NCBI GenBank assembly: GCA_030684935.1 | Contig: JAUXXH010000016.1 | Location: 1-64,000, forward strand | Origin: Pseudolabrys sp. | Lineage (GTDB): Bacteria > Pseudomonadota > Alphaproteobacteria > Rhizobiales > Xanthobacteraceae | Length of the DNA stretch: 64,000 nt | Direction: 5' to 3' | In this document: positions 1 through 8,676 of the stretch, one piece after another | Position numbering within the stretch: position 1 is the first letter of the stretch | How the letters are laid out: each line of letters starts with the position of its first letter | The notes under the pieces: model-generated | Seen by the model: only the letters and a program-made list of their open reading frames with translations | Told to the model about the DNA's origin: nothing | Databases searched by the model: none | Translations under genes and position numbers: made by a program

Positions 1-9
1 TGGCCGACG

Positions 10-38
10 TTGACACACCCCGACCTCGGTAAGATAGT
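10..38 (+). promoter_or_regulatory. Candidate sigma-70 type promoter of argD
   Basis: A perfect TTGACA hexamer at 10-15 is followed after 17 bases by GATAGT at 33-38, a four-of-six match to TATAAT. A GC stem-loop (arms CCCCCGC at 45-51 and GCGGGGG at 57-63) lies in the leader before the ribosome binding site. This is a pattern match only; no start site is known. Confidence 0.4.
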
Positions 39-91
39 GCCCGACCCCCGCCAAAAGCGGGGGAATTTCACTTCTGAAGGAGGGTCTAGCT

Positions 92-1279
92 GTGATTACG
101 GCTGTTATGCCGACGTACGGTCGCAAGGACGTCGTGTTCGAACGCGGAGAGGGCAACTATCTCTACGCGACGGATGGCCGACGTTATGTCGACTTTACCT
201 CCGGCATCGCCGTCAACGCGCTGGGCCATTGCCACCCCGCCCTGGTCAAGGCTCTGAACGAGCAGGGCGCCAAGCTCTGGCACACCTCGAACCTGTTCCG
301 GATCGGCAACGGCGAGAAGCTGGCTCAGCGGCTGGCCGACCTCACCTTCGCCGACACGATGTTCTTCTGCAATTCCGGCGCGGAGGCGATCGAGGGCGGC
401 ATCAAGCTGATACGCAAGTACCAGTACATGAACGGCCAGCCGAAGCGCTACAAGATCATCTGCTTCCAGGCGGCGTTCCACGGCCGCCTGCTGAACGCAC
501 TCGCCGCCACCGGCAACGAGAAGTACCTCGAAGGCTTCGGCCCGCCGGCCGCCGGCTACCGCCACGCGCCGCTGAACAACGCCAACGTCGTGCGCGACAT
601 GATCGACGACGAGACGGCCGGCATCCTGGTCGAGCCGATCCAGGGCGAAGGCGGCATCCGCGAGACGACGCCGGAGTTCCTGAAGGCCCTGCGCGCGATG
701 TGCGAGGAGTTCGGCCTGCTGCTGTTCTACGACGAGATCCACACGGGTTTCGGCCGGACCGGCAAGCTGTTCGCCTATGAATGGTCGGGCGTCGCGCCCG
801 ACGTCATGGCGATCGCCAAGGGCATGGGCGGCGGTTTCCCGATCGGCGCCTTCATGGCGACCGAGAAGGCGGCCGTCGGCATGGTGCCGGGCACGCATGG
901 CTCGACCTACGGCGGCAACCCGCTCGCCACGGGCGTGGCCAACGCCGTGCTCGACGAGCTCTTGAAGCCCGGCTTCATCGACGGCGTGCACGAGCGCGGC
1001 AAGTACCTGAAGTCCGAGCTCGAGAAGCTGGTGGCCAAGCACCCCAAGGTGTTCGTCCAGCAGCGCGGCAGCGGCTTCCTGCAGGGCCTGCAGTGCGCGC
1101 CGGCGGTTACGGCCGGCGCAATGGTCGACCGCCTGCAATCGTTGGGCATGCTGGTCCCGCCGGCCGGCGAGAACGTCGTCCGCATCTTCCCCGCGTTGAT
1201 CGCCGACAAGGCGGTTCTCGACGAGGGCGTGGCCATTCTCGAGAAAGCCGCGCTGTCGTTCGAGGCAGAGAGCAAGTGA
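92..1279 (+). CDS. argD: Acetylornithine aminotransferase (ArgD)
   Basis: 395 aa, a PLP-dependent class III aminotransferase. It should interconvert N-acetylglutamate semialdehyde and N-acetylornithine in cytoplasmic arginine synthesis. Visible signs are the cofactor loop NSGAEAIEGG near residue 94, the acidic ring-nitrogen residue Asp214 in YDEIHTGFGRTGK, and the Schiff-base Lys243 in IAKGMGGGFPIGA. The GTG start at 92 is chosen because AAGGAGG lies about 8 bases upstream and the family N-terminus begins there. ArgF follows 6 bases downstream, so the two probably form one operon, which also makes ArgD a better call than other class III aminotransferases. Some homologues also act as succinyldiaminopimelate aminotransferase; this cannot be excluded. 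Confidence 0.93.
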   Translation: MITAVMPTYGRKDVVFERGEGNYLYATDGRRYVDFTSGIAVNALGHCHPALVKALNEQGAKLWHTSNLFRIGNGEKLAQRLADLTFADTMFFCNSGAEAIEGGIKLIRKYQYMNGQPKRYKIICFQAAFHGRLLNALAATGNEKYLEGFGPPAAGYRHAPLNNANVVRDMIDDETAGILVEPIQGEGGIRETTPEFLKALRAMCEEFGLLLFYDEIHTGFGRTGKLFAYEWSGVAPDVMAIAKGMGGGFPIGAFMATEKAAVGMVPGTHGSTYGGNPLATGVANAVLDELLKPGFIDGVHERGKYLKSELEKLVAKHPKVFVQQRGSGFLQGLQCAPAVTAGAMVDRLQSLGMLVPPAGENVVRIFPALIADKAVLDEGVAILEKAALSFEAESK

Positions 1280-1285
1280 CGACCC

Positions 1286-2224
1286 ATGTCGACACCCAAA
1301 CATTTCCTCGACCTGGACCAGGTCGACCCTAAGACGCTTCGCCAGATCCTCGACCAGGGCAAGGCGATGAAAAAGTCGCGCATCAACGGCGGGCACGACA
1401 AGCCGTTGGCCGGCAAGACATTGGCCATGATCTTCGAGAAGCCGTCGACCCGGACGCGCGTGTCGTTCGAGGTCGGCATGCGCGAGCTGGGCGGCGAGAC
1501 GATCATGCTCGGCCGCACCGACACCCAGCTCGGCCGCGGCGAGACCATCGCCGACACCGCGCGCGTGCTCTCCCGCTACGTCGACATCATCATGATGCGC
1601 ACCACCGTCGAGGAGAAACTCCTCGAGATGGCGAAATACGCGACCGTGCCGGTGATCAACGGCCTCACCGACAAGACCCATCCCTGCCAGCTCATGGCCG
1701 ACGTCATGACCTACGAGGAGCATCGCGGCTCGATCAAGGGCAAGTCGGTCGCTTGGTCGGGCGACGGCAACAACATGGCGACGAGCTGGATCCACGCCGC
1801 CGTGCAGTTTGACTTCGAGCTGCGCATCGCCTGCCCGCCGGAGCTCGTGCCGCCCGCCGATGTCGTGCAGTGGGCGGAGAAGTCGAAGGGCCGCATCCGG
1901 ATCGGCCACGATCCAGAGAAGCTGGTGAAGGACGCCGACTGCGTCGTCACCGACACCTGGGTATCGATGGGCGACGAGGATCCGCAAAGCCCGAGTGCCG
2001 CGCGACGCCACAACCTTCTGCGCGGCTACCAGGTCGACAAGCACCTGATGAAACAGGCCAAGAAGGACGCCATCTTCATGCACTGCCTGCCGGCGCACCG
2101 CGGGGAAGAAGTGACCGCGGACGTGATCGACGGGCCGCAGTCGGTGGTGTTCGACGAGGCGGAGAACCGCCTGCACGCGCAGAAGGGCCTGCTGGCCTGG
2201 TGCCTGCACGCCGACGGGCGGTAG
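1286..2224 (+). CDS. argF: Ornithine carbamoyltransferase (ArgF)
   Basis: 312 aa, the usual length for the anabolic enzyme. It transfers the carbamoyl group from carbamoyl phosphate to ornithine to make citrulline. The carbamoyl-phosphate loop STRTR is at residues 54-58, HPCQ at 132-135, the ornithine-binding DTWVSMG at 223-229 and the catalytic [11 protein letters not shown] at 266-276. It lies 6 bases after argD and is probably co-transcribed with it. All expected catalytic residues are present, and nothing suggests a catabolic or aspartate-specific relative. Confidence 0.95.
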   Translation: MSTPKHFLDLDQVDPKTLRQILDQGKAMKKSRINGGHDKPLAGKTLAMIFEKPSTRTRVSFEVGMRELGGETIMLGRTDTQLGRGETIADTARVLSRYVDIIMMRTTVEEKLLEMAKYATVPVINGLTDKTHPCQLMADVMTYEEHRGSIKGKSVAWSGDGNNMATSWIHAAVQFDFELRIACPPELVPPADVVQWAEKSKGRIRIGHDPEKLVKDADCVVTDTWVSMGDEDPQSPSAARRHNLLRGYQVDKHLMKQAKKDAIFMHCLPAHRGEEVTADVIDGPQSVVFDEAENRLHAQKGLLAWCLHADGR

Positions 2225-2306
2225 GTTTCCCGTCATTCCGGGACGGCACGTTTGCCGCCCGGGCCACGGGGCTCGAAATTCCGCCATCGCGCTCTACATA
2301 AGGCCC

Positions 2307-3326
2307 ATGATCGGAACCATGACCCAGCCTGACATCTCGATTCCATCCCGTGCACCGGCGGCCGTGACCGCCGACGACACCGTGATGCCGTTTGAAGTGG
2401 CAACCCTCGATCTGCGCGGCCGCGTGGTCCGGCTCGGGCCGGTGGTCGACGAGATCCTGTCGCAGCACAATTACCCGGCCCCGGTCGCCAAACTGGTGGG
2501 CGAGGCGGTGGTGTTAACCGTCATGCTTGGCTCGGCGCTGAAGATCGACGGCCGCTTTATCCTGCAGACCCAGACCGATGGCCCGGTCGGGCTGCTGGTG
2601 GTGGATTTCACCACCCCCGGCCAGGTCCGCGCCTGCGCGCGGTTCGGCAAGGATGGCGTTGAGGCGTTGGTTGCGGCCGGCAAGGCCGATGCCGGCGCGC
2701 TGCTCGGCAAAGGTCATCTGGCCATGACCATCGACCAAGGCGCCGACACCAGCCGCTATCAGGGTCTCGTGGCGCTCGACGGCGGCACGCTGGAAGACGC
2801 CGCGCACGAATATTTCCTGCGCTCCGAGCAGATCCCGACGCGGGTCCGGCTCGCGGTGGCCGAGGAGTTGCGCCCAGAGAACGGCGGCGCCCGGCATCGC
2901 TGGCGCGCCGGGGGCATCATGCTGCAGTTCTTGCCGCAGTCGGCGGAGCGTGCCCGTGTCGCCGATCTCGATCCCGGCGACGCACCCGACGGCATGGTGG
3001 TGGAGGCCGCAGCGGAAGACGACGCCTGGGTTCAGGGCCGTGCGCTGCTTGAAACCGTCGAAGCCGTCGAACTGATCGACCCGGCCATTTCCAGCGAGCG
3101 GCTGGTCTATCGGCTGTTTCACGAGCCGGGGGTCCGCGTGTTTCGCACCTCGGACGTCAAGGCGCAGTGCTCGTGTTCGCGCGACACCGTCGAGTCGATG
3201 CTGAAGAGTTTTTCGCAGGACGACCGCGATCACATGGTCGAGGACGGACGGATTTCCGTGACCTGCGAATTCTGCAGCGCGAATTATGTCTTCGCGCCCG
3301 GCGAGGTCGATGCGAAGATAGTCTGA
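2307..3326 (+). CDS. hslO: Hsp33 redox-regulated chaperone
   Basis: 339 aa. Hsp33 is a cytoplasmic holdase switched on by oxidation of its zinc-bound cysteines. The C-terminal redox switch is intact: Cys288-Ser-Cys290 and Cys320-Glu-Phe-Cys323, followed by the typical NYVF segment. ArgF-Hsp33 adjacency is common in this order of bacteria. The first ATG at 2307 is used; a second possible start (MTQPDIS) lies four codons later. The stop codon overlaps the ATG of the next reading frame (TGATG), suggesting translational coupling. Confidence 0.93.
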   Translation: MIGTMTQPDISIPSRAPAAVTADDTVMPFEVATLDLRGRVVRLGPVVDEILSQHNYPAPVAKLVGEAVVLTVMLGSALKIDGRFILQTQTDGPVGLLVVDFTTPGQVRACARFGKDGVEALVAAGKADAGALLGKGHLAMTIDQGADTSRYQGLVALDGGTLEDAAHEYFLRSEQIPTRVRLAVAEELRPENGGARHRWRAGGIMLQFLPQSAERARVADLDPGDAPDGMVVEAAAEDDAWVQGRALLETVEAVELIDPAISSERLVYRLFHEPGVRVFRTSDVKAQCSCSRDTVESMLKSFSQDDRDHMVEDGRISVTCEFCSANYVFAPGEVDAKIV

Positions 3327-4108
3327 TGGCACCCCACGTCCGCTCATTCCCGCGCAAGCGGGAATCCAGGCTGCGCAAGCACTGGGTCCCCGCTTTCGCG
3401 GGGACGAGCGGGATGTGGCTGTTGCTTATGTTGGTGCCATCTTCTGCGCTGGCCCAAGGCTGTCCCGAGCCGCTGGCATCGGCCCAGCGTCTGGTGCTGG
3501 TCACCGCCGATACGTTTTCCAGCAACACCGCCAGCCTGCAACGCTTCACGCGCGTGACGCCGGTGTCGCCATGGCGGACGGATGGCGGGCCGGTCAGCGC
3601 CCTGATCGGCCGCAAGGGTGTTGCCTGGGCCCCTGCGTTCCGCGAATACGGCCGGCGCGGCGAACCGGTCAAAGTCGAAGGCGACAAGCGGGCGCCGGCC
3701 GGTTTCTACAAGATCGGCCGCAGCTTCGGCTTTGCGGCCTCGCCGCGGCCGAACTATCTGCGCGTCACCGACGGCACGGTCTGCGTCGACGATCTCGCGT
3801 CGCCGGCCTACAACACCATCACCTCGCGCGCGAAAGTCGGGTGGAAGGTGTCGGGCGAAAACATGTGGCGGGTGTCATTTTACCGCCAGGGGCTGCTGGT
3901 CGACTATCCGACCGATGCCGCGAGGCGAGCCGGTTCCTGCATCTTCATCCACGTGCGCAAGGCGGGCGCCACCGGCACCTCCGGCTGCGTGGCCGTGGAA
4001 GAGCCGGATGTGATGGCCTTGCAGGACTTCGCGCAAAGCGGCGCCGTGCTGGCCGTGCTGCCGCGCCAGGCGCTCGATCGCTTCAAGGGATGTCTGCCGC
4101 AGCGCTGA
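3326..4108 (+). CDS. L,D-transpeptidase family protein (YkuD-like), repeat-derived N-terminus
   Basis: 260 aa from the ATG that overlaps the hslO stop. An alternative and perhaps truer start is ATG 3413 (MWLLLMLVPSSALAQG), which gives a clean signal peptide and 231 aa. The C-terminal region has the YkuD pattern of a His (IFIHVRKAG) followed by SGCVAV with the probable catalytic Cys. Such enzymes form 3-3 cross-links in peptidoglycan or anchor proteins to it, acting in the periplasm. Residues about 6-29 from the upstream start (containing SFPRKRESR and WVPAFAGT) are the translation of a palindromic repeat, not family sequence. The Arg usually following the SGC motif is replaced by Ala-Val, so activity is likely but not certain. 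Confidence 0.75.
   Translation: MAPHVRSFPRKRESRLRKHWVPAFAGTSGMWLLLMLVPSSALAQGCPEPLASAQRLVLVTADTFSSNTASLQRFTRVTPVSPWRTDGGPVSALIGRKGVAWAPAFREYGRRGEPVKVEGDKRAPAGFYKIGRSFGFAASPRPNYLRVTDGTVCVDDLASPAYNTITSRAKVGWKVSGENMWRVSFYRQGLLVDYPTDAARRAGSCIFIHVRKAGATGTSGCVAVEEPDVMALQDFAQSGAVLAVLPRQALDRFKGCLPQR
3344..3411. repeat. Palindromic repeat inside a gene start
   Basis: Two adjacent hairpins, ATTCCCGCGCAAGCGGGAAT and a second one built on GTCCCCGC-TTTC-GCGGGGAC, make up this unit. Its translation (SFPRKRESR...WVPAFAGT) is a well-known signature of dispersed palindromic repeats in proteobacteria. It lies between two in-frame start codons of the L,D-transpeptidase gene. Confidence 0.8.
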
Positions 4109-4118
4109 CGCGGCCGCC

Positions 4119-4511
4119 TCAATTGATCGTCCGAACCGCCAGCGACGAATCGAGCGAGAATGCCGGAATCTCAATGTCGAAAGGCTCGCCTTCGATCGTG
4201 ATGAAGCCGTAGCTGCCGGTCATGAAACCGGACGGCGTCGGCAATGGAACGCCGCTGGTGTACTCGAATGACTCGCCCGGCTTCAGCGTCGGTTCCTCGC
4301 CGACCACACCGGGTCCCTTGACCTCCTGCAGCCGTCCCAAGGCATCGGTGATGCGCCAGTGCCGCGTCTTGAGTTGTACGGTCTCCGGTCCGCGATTGGC
4401 GATGTCGATGGTGTAGGACCAGAAATAGTAGCCGTTGTTGGGGGACGACCGCTCGGACACATAGCGCGGCGTCACCGTCACCTCGATCTTGCGGGTTACT
4501 GCACGGTACAT
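4119..4511 (-). CDS. apaG: ApaG family protein
   Basis: 130 aa, the full length of the single-domain ApaG fold (immunoglobulin-like beta sandwich). Characteristic segments are YFWSYTIDIANRGPETVQLKTRHWRITD and the glycine-rich VPLPTPSGFMTGSYGF. In enterobacteria ApaG is linked to divalent cation efflux and Ap4A metabolism; the biochemical role is unsettled. It is convergent with the L,D-transpeptidase gene, with about 10 bases between the stops, and is transcribed away from opgC. Confidence 0.92.
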   Translation of the reverse strand: MYRAVTRKIEVTVTPRYVSERSSPNNGYYFWSYTIDIANRGPETVQLKTRHWRITDALGRLQEVKGPGVVGEEPTLKPGESFEYTSGVPLPTPSGFMTGSYGFITIEGEPFDIEIPAFSLDSSLAVRTIN

Positions 4512-4600
4512 CTATATCCTTGCGGCGGCAGGCGTAGGGCATGTGCTAGGTTCGAGTCGCCGGATTATGGACGAAACGGGATACGAAAGAAAAGTCATTC

Positions 4601-5770
4601 ATGGCGGCACACCTGGCCCCGGTTTCGACCGAACGCGATCTGCGGCTTGACCTGTTTCGTGGCATCGCGCTTTGGCTGATCTTTCTCGGTCATATTCCGT
4701 CGAATACCGTGAGCTGGATCACCATCCGCAACTACGGCTTCAGCGACGCCACCGAAATTTTCGTTTTCATCTCGGGATATTCTGCGGCCTTCGTCTACGG
4801 CCGGGCCATGCAGAACGCCGGCTTCGTTGTCGCCGCCGCCCGCGTGCTCAAGCGCGCGTGGCAGATTTACGTGGCCCATGTGTTTCTGTTTGCGATCTAT
4901 CTAGCCGAGATCGCCTATGTGTCGAGAAATTTCGACAACCCGCTCTATACCGAAGAGATGGGTGTGCTCGATTTCATGAAAAACCCTGACGTCACCATTC
5001 TTCAGGCGCTGATGCTGAAGTTCAAGCCGGTGAACATGGACGTGCTGCCGCTTTATATCGTGCTGCTGCTCTGGTTCGCACCGATCCTGTGGCTGCTGTT
5101 GCGCTCGCCGACGCTGGCGCTGCTGGTGTCGGCGGCGATCTATGCGGTGATGTGGTTGTTCAACCTGAACCTGCCGAGCTATCCAAGCGGCGGCTGGGTG
5201 TTCAACCCGTTTGCTTGGCAGTTGCTGTTCGTGCTGGGCGCCTGGTGCGCGCTCGGCGGCGCCCAGCGCCTTACACGCTGGCTGAACTCTCCGGTGCTGA
5301 TCGGATTTGCCGTGCTGTATCTGGTGTTCGCATTCCTGATCGCCATGACCTGGTATATCCCGCGCCTGGCCGTCTATGTGCCGGCCTTTGTCGGCGAGGC
5401 GATCTATCCGATCGACAAGACCAATCTCGACGTGCTGCGCATCCTGCACTTCCTGTCGCTGGCGGTGATCACGGTTTACTTCGTGCCGCGCGACTGGCCG
5501 GGCCTGAAGCATCCGGCGTTCTGGCCGGCAATCGTGTGCGGCCAGCATTCGCTGGAAATCTTCTGCCTCGGCGTGTTCCTGTCTTTTGCCGGGCATTTCG
5601 TCTTCACGGAGGTGTCGAACCAGGTGGTTACCCATTTCATCGTCAGCTTCGCCGGCATCGCCATCATGGTTGGCACTGCGGCCCTGCTTTCATGGTATAA
5701 GCGGGTCGAACGACAAGGACCGCGTCCGCCCGCCAAGCAGCCGGGCTTCGCGGAAGGCGACGTGAGATGA
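4601..5770 (+). CDS. opgC: OpgC-domain integral membrane acyltransferase
   Basis: 389 aa with about ten hydrophobic segments. The N-terminus (LDLFRGIALWLIFLGHIPSN and the following FSDATEIFVFISGYSAAFVYGR) matches the OpgC family, which adds succinyl or other substituents to osmoregulated periplasmic glucans across the inner membrane. ATG 4601 fits the start of the conserved domain. The next gene, a secreted SGNH-fold protein, overlaps it by ATGA, so the pair is probably co-translated. This supports a joint role in adding or removing acyl groups on a periplasmic glycan. The substrate is inferred from the family only. Confidence 0.88.
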   Translation: MAAHLAPVSTERDLRLDLFRGIALWLIFLGHIPSNTVSWITIRNYGFSDATEIFVFISGYSAAFVYGRAMQNAGFVVAAARVLKRAWQIYVAHVFLFAIYLAEIAYVSRNFDNPLYTEEMGVLDFMKNPDVTILQALMLKFKPVNMDVLPLYIVLLLWFAPILWLLLRSPTLALLVSAAIYAVMWLFNLNLPSYPSGGWVFNPFAWQLLFVLGAWCALGGAQRLTRWLNSPVLIGFAVLYLVFAFLIAMTWYIPRLAVYVPAFVGEAIYPIDKTNLDVLRILHFLSLAVITVYFVPRDWPGLKHPAFWPAIVCGQHSLEIFCLGVFLSFAGHFVFTEVSNQVVTHFIVSFAGIAIMVGTAALLSWYKRVERQGPRPPAKQPGFAEGDVR

Positions 5771-6513
5771 AGCGAATACTACTTCTGGTGGTGATGACAG
5801 TGCTGGCCGGGGCGCAGGGGGCTTTGCCTCTGGCGGCCAAGCCCGTCGAATGCCGCGTGCCCGGCTTTCAGGTCGACCGGATTTTCGCGCTGCCGCTTGT
5901 GATGCGCGCCATCGAAGCGAAGCGGCTGAGCATCCTGGTGGTCGGCAACGGTTCTTCGCAGCTGCCAGGACCGACCGGCAATAATGTGTCCTATCCGGTT
6001 CGTCTGCAGGCCGCGCTGGCCAAGAAACTGCCGGGCGTCGAGGTGACAGTCGCGACAGAGATACAGCCCAGGCGCACCTCCATCGAGGCGGTGAAAGTCA
6101 TGCCGAAGGCGCTGGCCGTGACCAAGCCGACGCTGGTGGTGTGGCAGACCGGTACGGTGGATGCCATGCAGTCGACCGACCCCGACCAGTTTAGCCGGGC
6201 GCTCGACAAGGGCATCAACATTGCCCGTTCCGCCGGCGCCGATATGATTTTCGTCAATGCCCAGTACAGCCCGCGCACCGAATCCATGATCGCGCTGGGA
6301 ATCTATGCCGAGAACATGCGCTGGGCTGCGATGCAGCATGAGGTTCCCCTGTTTGACCGCTTCCGGTTGATGCAGCTTTGGTCCGATGTCGGGACGTTCG
6401 ACCTTTATTCCGCCACGAAAAAACTTGACATGGCGGTGGCTGTTCATGATTGCATTGGGCAGCTTCTCGCGGATCTGGTAATTGAGGCGGCCCGGACACC
6501 CAGCGGCCGCTAG
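5767..6513 (+). CDS. Secreted SGNH-fold protein with degenerate active site
   Basis: 248 aa with a signal peptide (MKRILLLVVMTVLAGAQGALPLAAK). It resembles the next gene product throughout and has the SGNH/GDSL layout: ILVVGNGSS with Ser63 in block I, WQTGT in block III, and a late His. Block III reads GTV where the neighbour has GTN, and the usual DxxH block V is not recognisable (DMAVAVH instead). It may be a poor or inactive esterase or an acyl-binding partner. It overlaps opgC by 4 bases, which links it to glycan substitution. Confidence 0.72.
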   Translation: MKRILLLVVMTVLAGAQGALPLAAKPVECRVPGFQVDRIFALPLVMRAIEAKRLSILVVGNGSSQLPGPTGNNVSYPVRLQAALAKKLPGVEVTVATEIQPRRTSIEAVKVMPKALAVTKPTLVVWQTGTVDAMQSTDPDQFSRALDKGINIARSAGADMIFVNAQYSPRTESMIALGIYAENMRWAAMQHEVPLFDRFRLMQLWSDVGTFDLYSATKKLDMAVAVHDCIGQLLADLVIEAARTPSGR

Positions 6514-6585
6514 TATTAGGATTGAGCGTGCGGTCTGCGAGTTCAAAACGCGGTTTTCGGCCAGGATTATGCGCAAGCAATTCTC

Positions 6586-7401
6586 ATGGGTGGAGCGACT
6601 GCTGTGCGTGTGACTAGGGCCGCCCTTCGGGCGATCAAGGCTTTTTCGGTTGCGGCGCTGTTCGCCGGCCTGATGTTGCCGGCTCATGCCGCCGAACCCC
6701 AGCCTGCCTGCGAGTGTCCGATGGACCTCGTTCGCTTCACCAGTCCCTTGCCGCGGGTGGCCAAGAAGCTGATCGCCGGAATCCCGATCACCATCGTTGC
6801 CATCGGCTCGTCATCGACCGCCGGCGCCGGCGCCAGCACGCCGGCCGGCAGTTACCCGAGCCGGCTGGCGGAAGAACTCAGGAAGACCTTTCCGACCCAG
6901 ACGTTCAATGTGATCAATCGTGGCGTGAACGGCGAAGAAGTGCCGGACATGCTCAAGCGTTTCGACAGCAACGTGATCGCCGAGAAGCCCGATCTGGTGC
7001 TGTGGCAGTTCGGCACCAATTCGCTGATCCGCGATCAGGAGATGGACCGCAAGGACGCCACCATCCGCTCGGGGCTCGACAAGATCCGCGCCATCGGCGC
7101 CGATGTGGTGCTGATCGATCCGCAGTTTGCGCCGAAGGTGATTGCCAAGCCCGCACACCTGAAGATGGTCGCGTTCATGGCCGAAACGGCGAAGCGCGAG
7201 AACGTTCAGCTGTTCCGCCGTTTCGCGGTGATGAAGCGCTGGAACGAGGTCAACCGTCTGCCGTTCGAGACCTTCGTCACGGCCGATGGCCTGCACCAGA
7301 ACGACTGGAGCTATGCCTGCATGGCCAAGGGTCTCGGCATCGCGATCGCCGAGGCCGCGCAGCGGCCGGTGCTGTCGGCCACGGCGCTGCCGGCGCGCTG
7401 A
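6586..7401 (+). CDS. Secreted SGNH/GDSL-family esterase
   Basis: 271 aa from ATG 6586; GTG 6604 is an alternative start. A signal peptide ends near AHAAEPQ. Block I is AIGSSSTAGAG (Ser near 76), block II contains NRGVNGEEV, block III is WQFGTNSLI with the oxyanion Asn, and block V is TADGLHQND with the DxxH-type Asp and His. All catalytic blocks are therefore present, unlike the paralogue upstream. It probably hydrolyses or transfers an O-acyl group on a periplasmic glycan. It lies 72 bases after its paralogue, in the same direction as opgC. Confidence 0.8.
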   Translation: MGGATAVRVTRAALRAIKAFSVAALFAGLMLPAHAAEPQPACECPMDLVRFTSPLPRVAKKLIAGIPITIVAIGSSSTAGAGASTPAGSYPSRLAEELRKTFPTQTFNVINRGVNGEEVPDMLKRFDSNVIAEKPDLVLWQFGTNSLIRDQEMDRKDATIRSGLDKIRAIGADVVLIDPQFAPKVIAKPAHLKMVAFMAETAKRENVQLFRRFAVMKRWNEVNRLPFETFVTADGLHQNDWSYACMAKGLGIAIAEAAQRPVLSATALPAR

Positions 7402-7416
7402 CGCTTCAGGCTTCCC

Positions 7417-8607
7417 TTACACCTTGTCGAGCGCCGTCATCAGATCCTCGATGATGTCGTCGGGATGTTCGAGCCCCGCCGAATAGCGCACCAGCCCGTC
7501 GCCGATGCCGAGTTCGGCGCGCTGCTCCGGCGTCAGCCGCTGATGGGTGGTTGTGGTCGGATGCGTGACCAGGCTCTTGGCGTCGCCGAGATTGTTGGTG
7601 ATGCCGAGCAGTTCCAGGCCGTTGAGAAAGCGGAACGCGCCTTCCTTGCCGCCCTTCACTTCAAACGCAACGAGCGTCGAGCCGGCGGTCATCTGCTTCT
7701 TGATGATGTCGGCCTGCGGATGGTCGGCGCGGCCCGGATAGATCAGCCGGCTGATCTTCTTGTGGCCGGCGAGCGCCTCCGAAACCGCGGCCGCTGTCTG
7801 GGTTTGCCGGACCACGCGCACCGACAAAGTCTCAAGGCCTTTCAACAACACCCAGGCATTGAAGGGCGACAGCGACGGTCCGGTCTGGCGCAGCAGCTGC
7901 TGGTAGCTGTCCGTGATCAGCTTCTCGGCGCCGAGGATGCAGCCGCCGAGCACGCGGCCCTGGCCGTCGATGTGCTTGGTCGCCGAATAAACGACGACAT
8001 CGGCGCCAAGCGTCAGCGGGCTCTGGTACAGCGGCGTGGCGAACACATTGTCGACCACAAGTTTCGCCCCGTTGCCGTGGGCGATGTCGGCGACCGCCTG
8101 AATGTCGATCACTTCGAGCGTTGGATTGGTCGGCGTCTCCATGAAGTAGACGGTGGTGTTCTTCTGCGTGGCCTTCTTCCATTGCGCGATGTCGGTGCCG
8201 TCGACCAGCGTCGAGGTGACGCCGAAGCGCGGCAGCCATTCCTCCACCACCCAGCGGCAGGAGCCGAACAGCGCCTTGGCGGCGACCACATGATCGCCGG
8301 CCCGCACCAGACCCATCAGCGCGGTGGTCACCGCCGCCATGCCGGTGGCGGTCGAGCGTGCCGCTTCGGCGCCTTCGAGCGAGGCCATGCGCTGCTCGAA
8401 CATGCTCATGGTCGGATTGGAGTAGCGCGAATAGACGTAGCCGGGGATCTTGCCGGAAAAGCGCGCCTCGCAGTCTTCGGCGCTGTCGTATTTGTAGCCC
8501 TGCGTCAGGAAGATCGCTTCCGACATCTCGTTGAATTGCGAGCGCAGGGTGCCGGCATGAACCAGGCGGGTTTCGGCACGGTAGGACTTGGCTTTTGACT
8601 CGGACAC
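7417..8607 (-). CDS. metZ: O-succinylhomoserine sulfhydrylase (MetZ)
   Basis: 396 aa, a Cys/Met-metabolism PLP enzyme. It makes homocysteine from O-succinylhomoserine and sulfide in methionine synthesis. The cofactor lysine is Lys211 in YSATKHIDGQGR and the pyridine-binding Asp186 is in VVDNVFATP. The GTG start at 8607 is chosen because AAGGAGG stands 5 to 6 bases upstream and family homology begins there. A longer frame up to 8664 would run into the terminator and riboswitch. The SAM-II riboswitch upstream indicates repression by S-adenosylmethionine and strengthens the MetZ call over cystathionine enzymes. Confidence 0.94.
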   Translation of the reverse strand: MSESKAKSYRAETRLVHAGTLRSQFNEMSEAIFLTQGYKYDSAEDCEARFSGKIPGYVYSRYSNPTMSMFEQRMASLEGAEAARSTATGMAAVTTALMGLVRAGDHVVAAKALFGSCRWVVEEWLPRFGVTSTLVDGTDIAQWKKATQKNTTVYFMETPTNPTLEVIDIQAVADIAHGNGAKLVVDNVFATPLYQSPLTLGADVVVYSATKHIDGQGRVLGGCILGAEKLITDSYQQLLRQTGPSLSPFNAWVLLKGLETLSVRVVRQTQTAAAVSEALAGHKKISRLIYPGRADHPQADIIKKQMTAGSTLVAFEVKGGKEGAFRFLNGLELLGITNNLGDAKSLVTHPTTTTHQRLTPEQRAELGIGDGLVRYSAGLEHPDDIIEDLMTALDKV

Positions 8608-8627
8608 GCGGGCCTCCTTCGGCCAAC

Positions 8628-8676
8628 AAAAAACCGGCCGGGAAATATCCTCGGCCGGGCACACGTGTCCCCGGCC
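8628..8676 (-). terminator. Terminator/antiterminator switch of the metZ leader
   Basis: On the minus strand CCGGCC (plus 8653-8658) can pair with GGCCGG (plus 8634-8639), and six T residues follow (8628-8633), which is a classical intrinsic terminator. The same 8653-8659 arm can instead pair with the CCCCGGCC block at 8669-8676, immediately after the riboswitch, giving a mutually exclusive antiterminator. The pairings are visible in the sequence; the switching model is inferred. Confidence 0.72.

Noticed and set aside
86..2287. A 733-codon open frame on the minus strand across argD and argF
   Set aside because: It is the antisense shadow of two well-conserved genes in GC-rich DNA, with low-complexity His/Arg/Leu composition and no recognisable domain.
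8608..8664. Longer metZ start at 8664
   Set aside because: It would translate the riboswitch terminator, and the GTG at 8607 has an ideal RBS and matches the family N-terminus.
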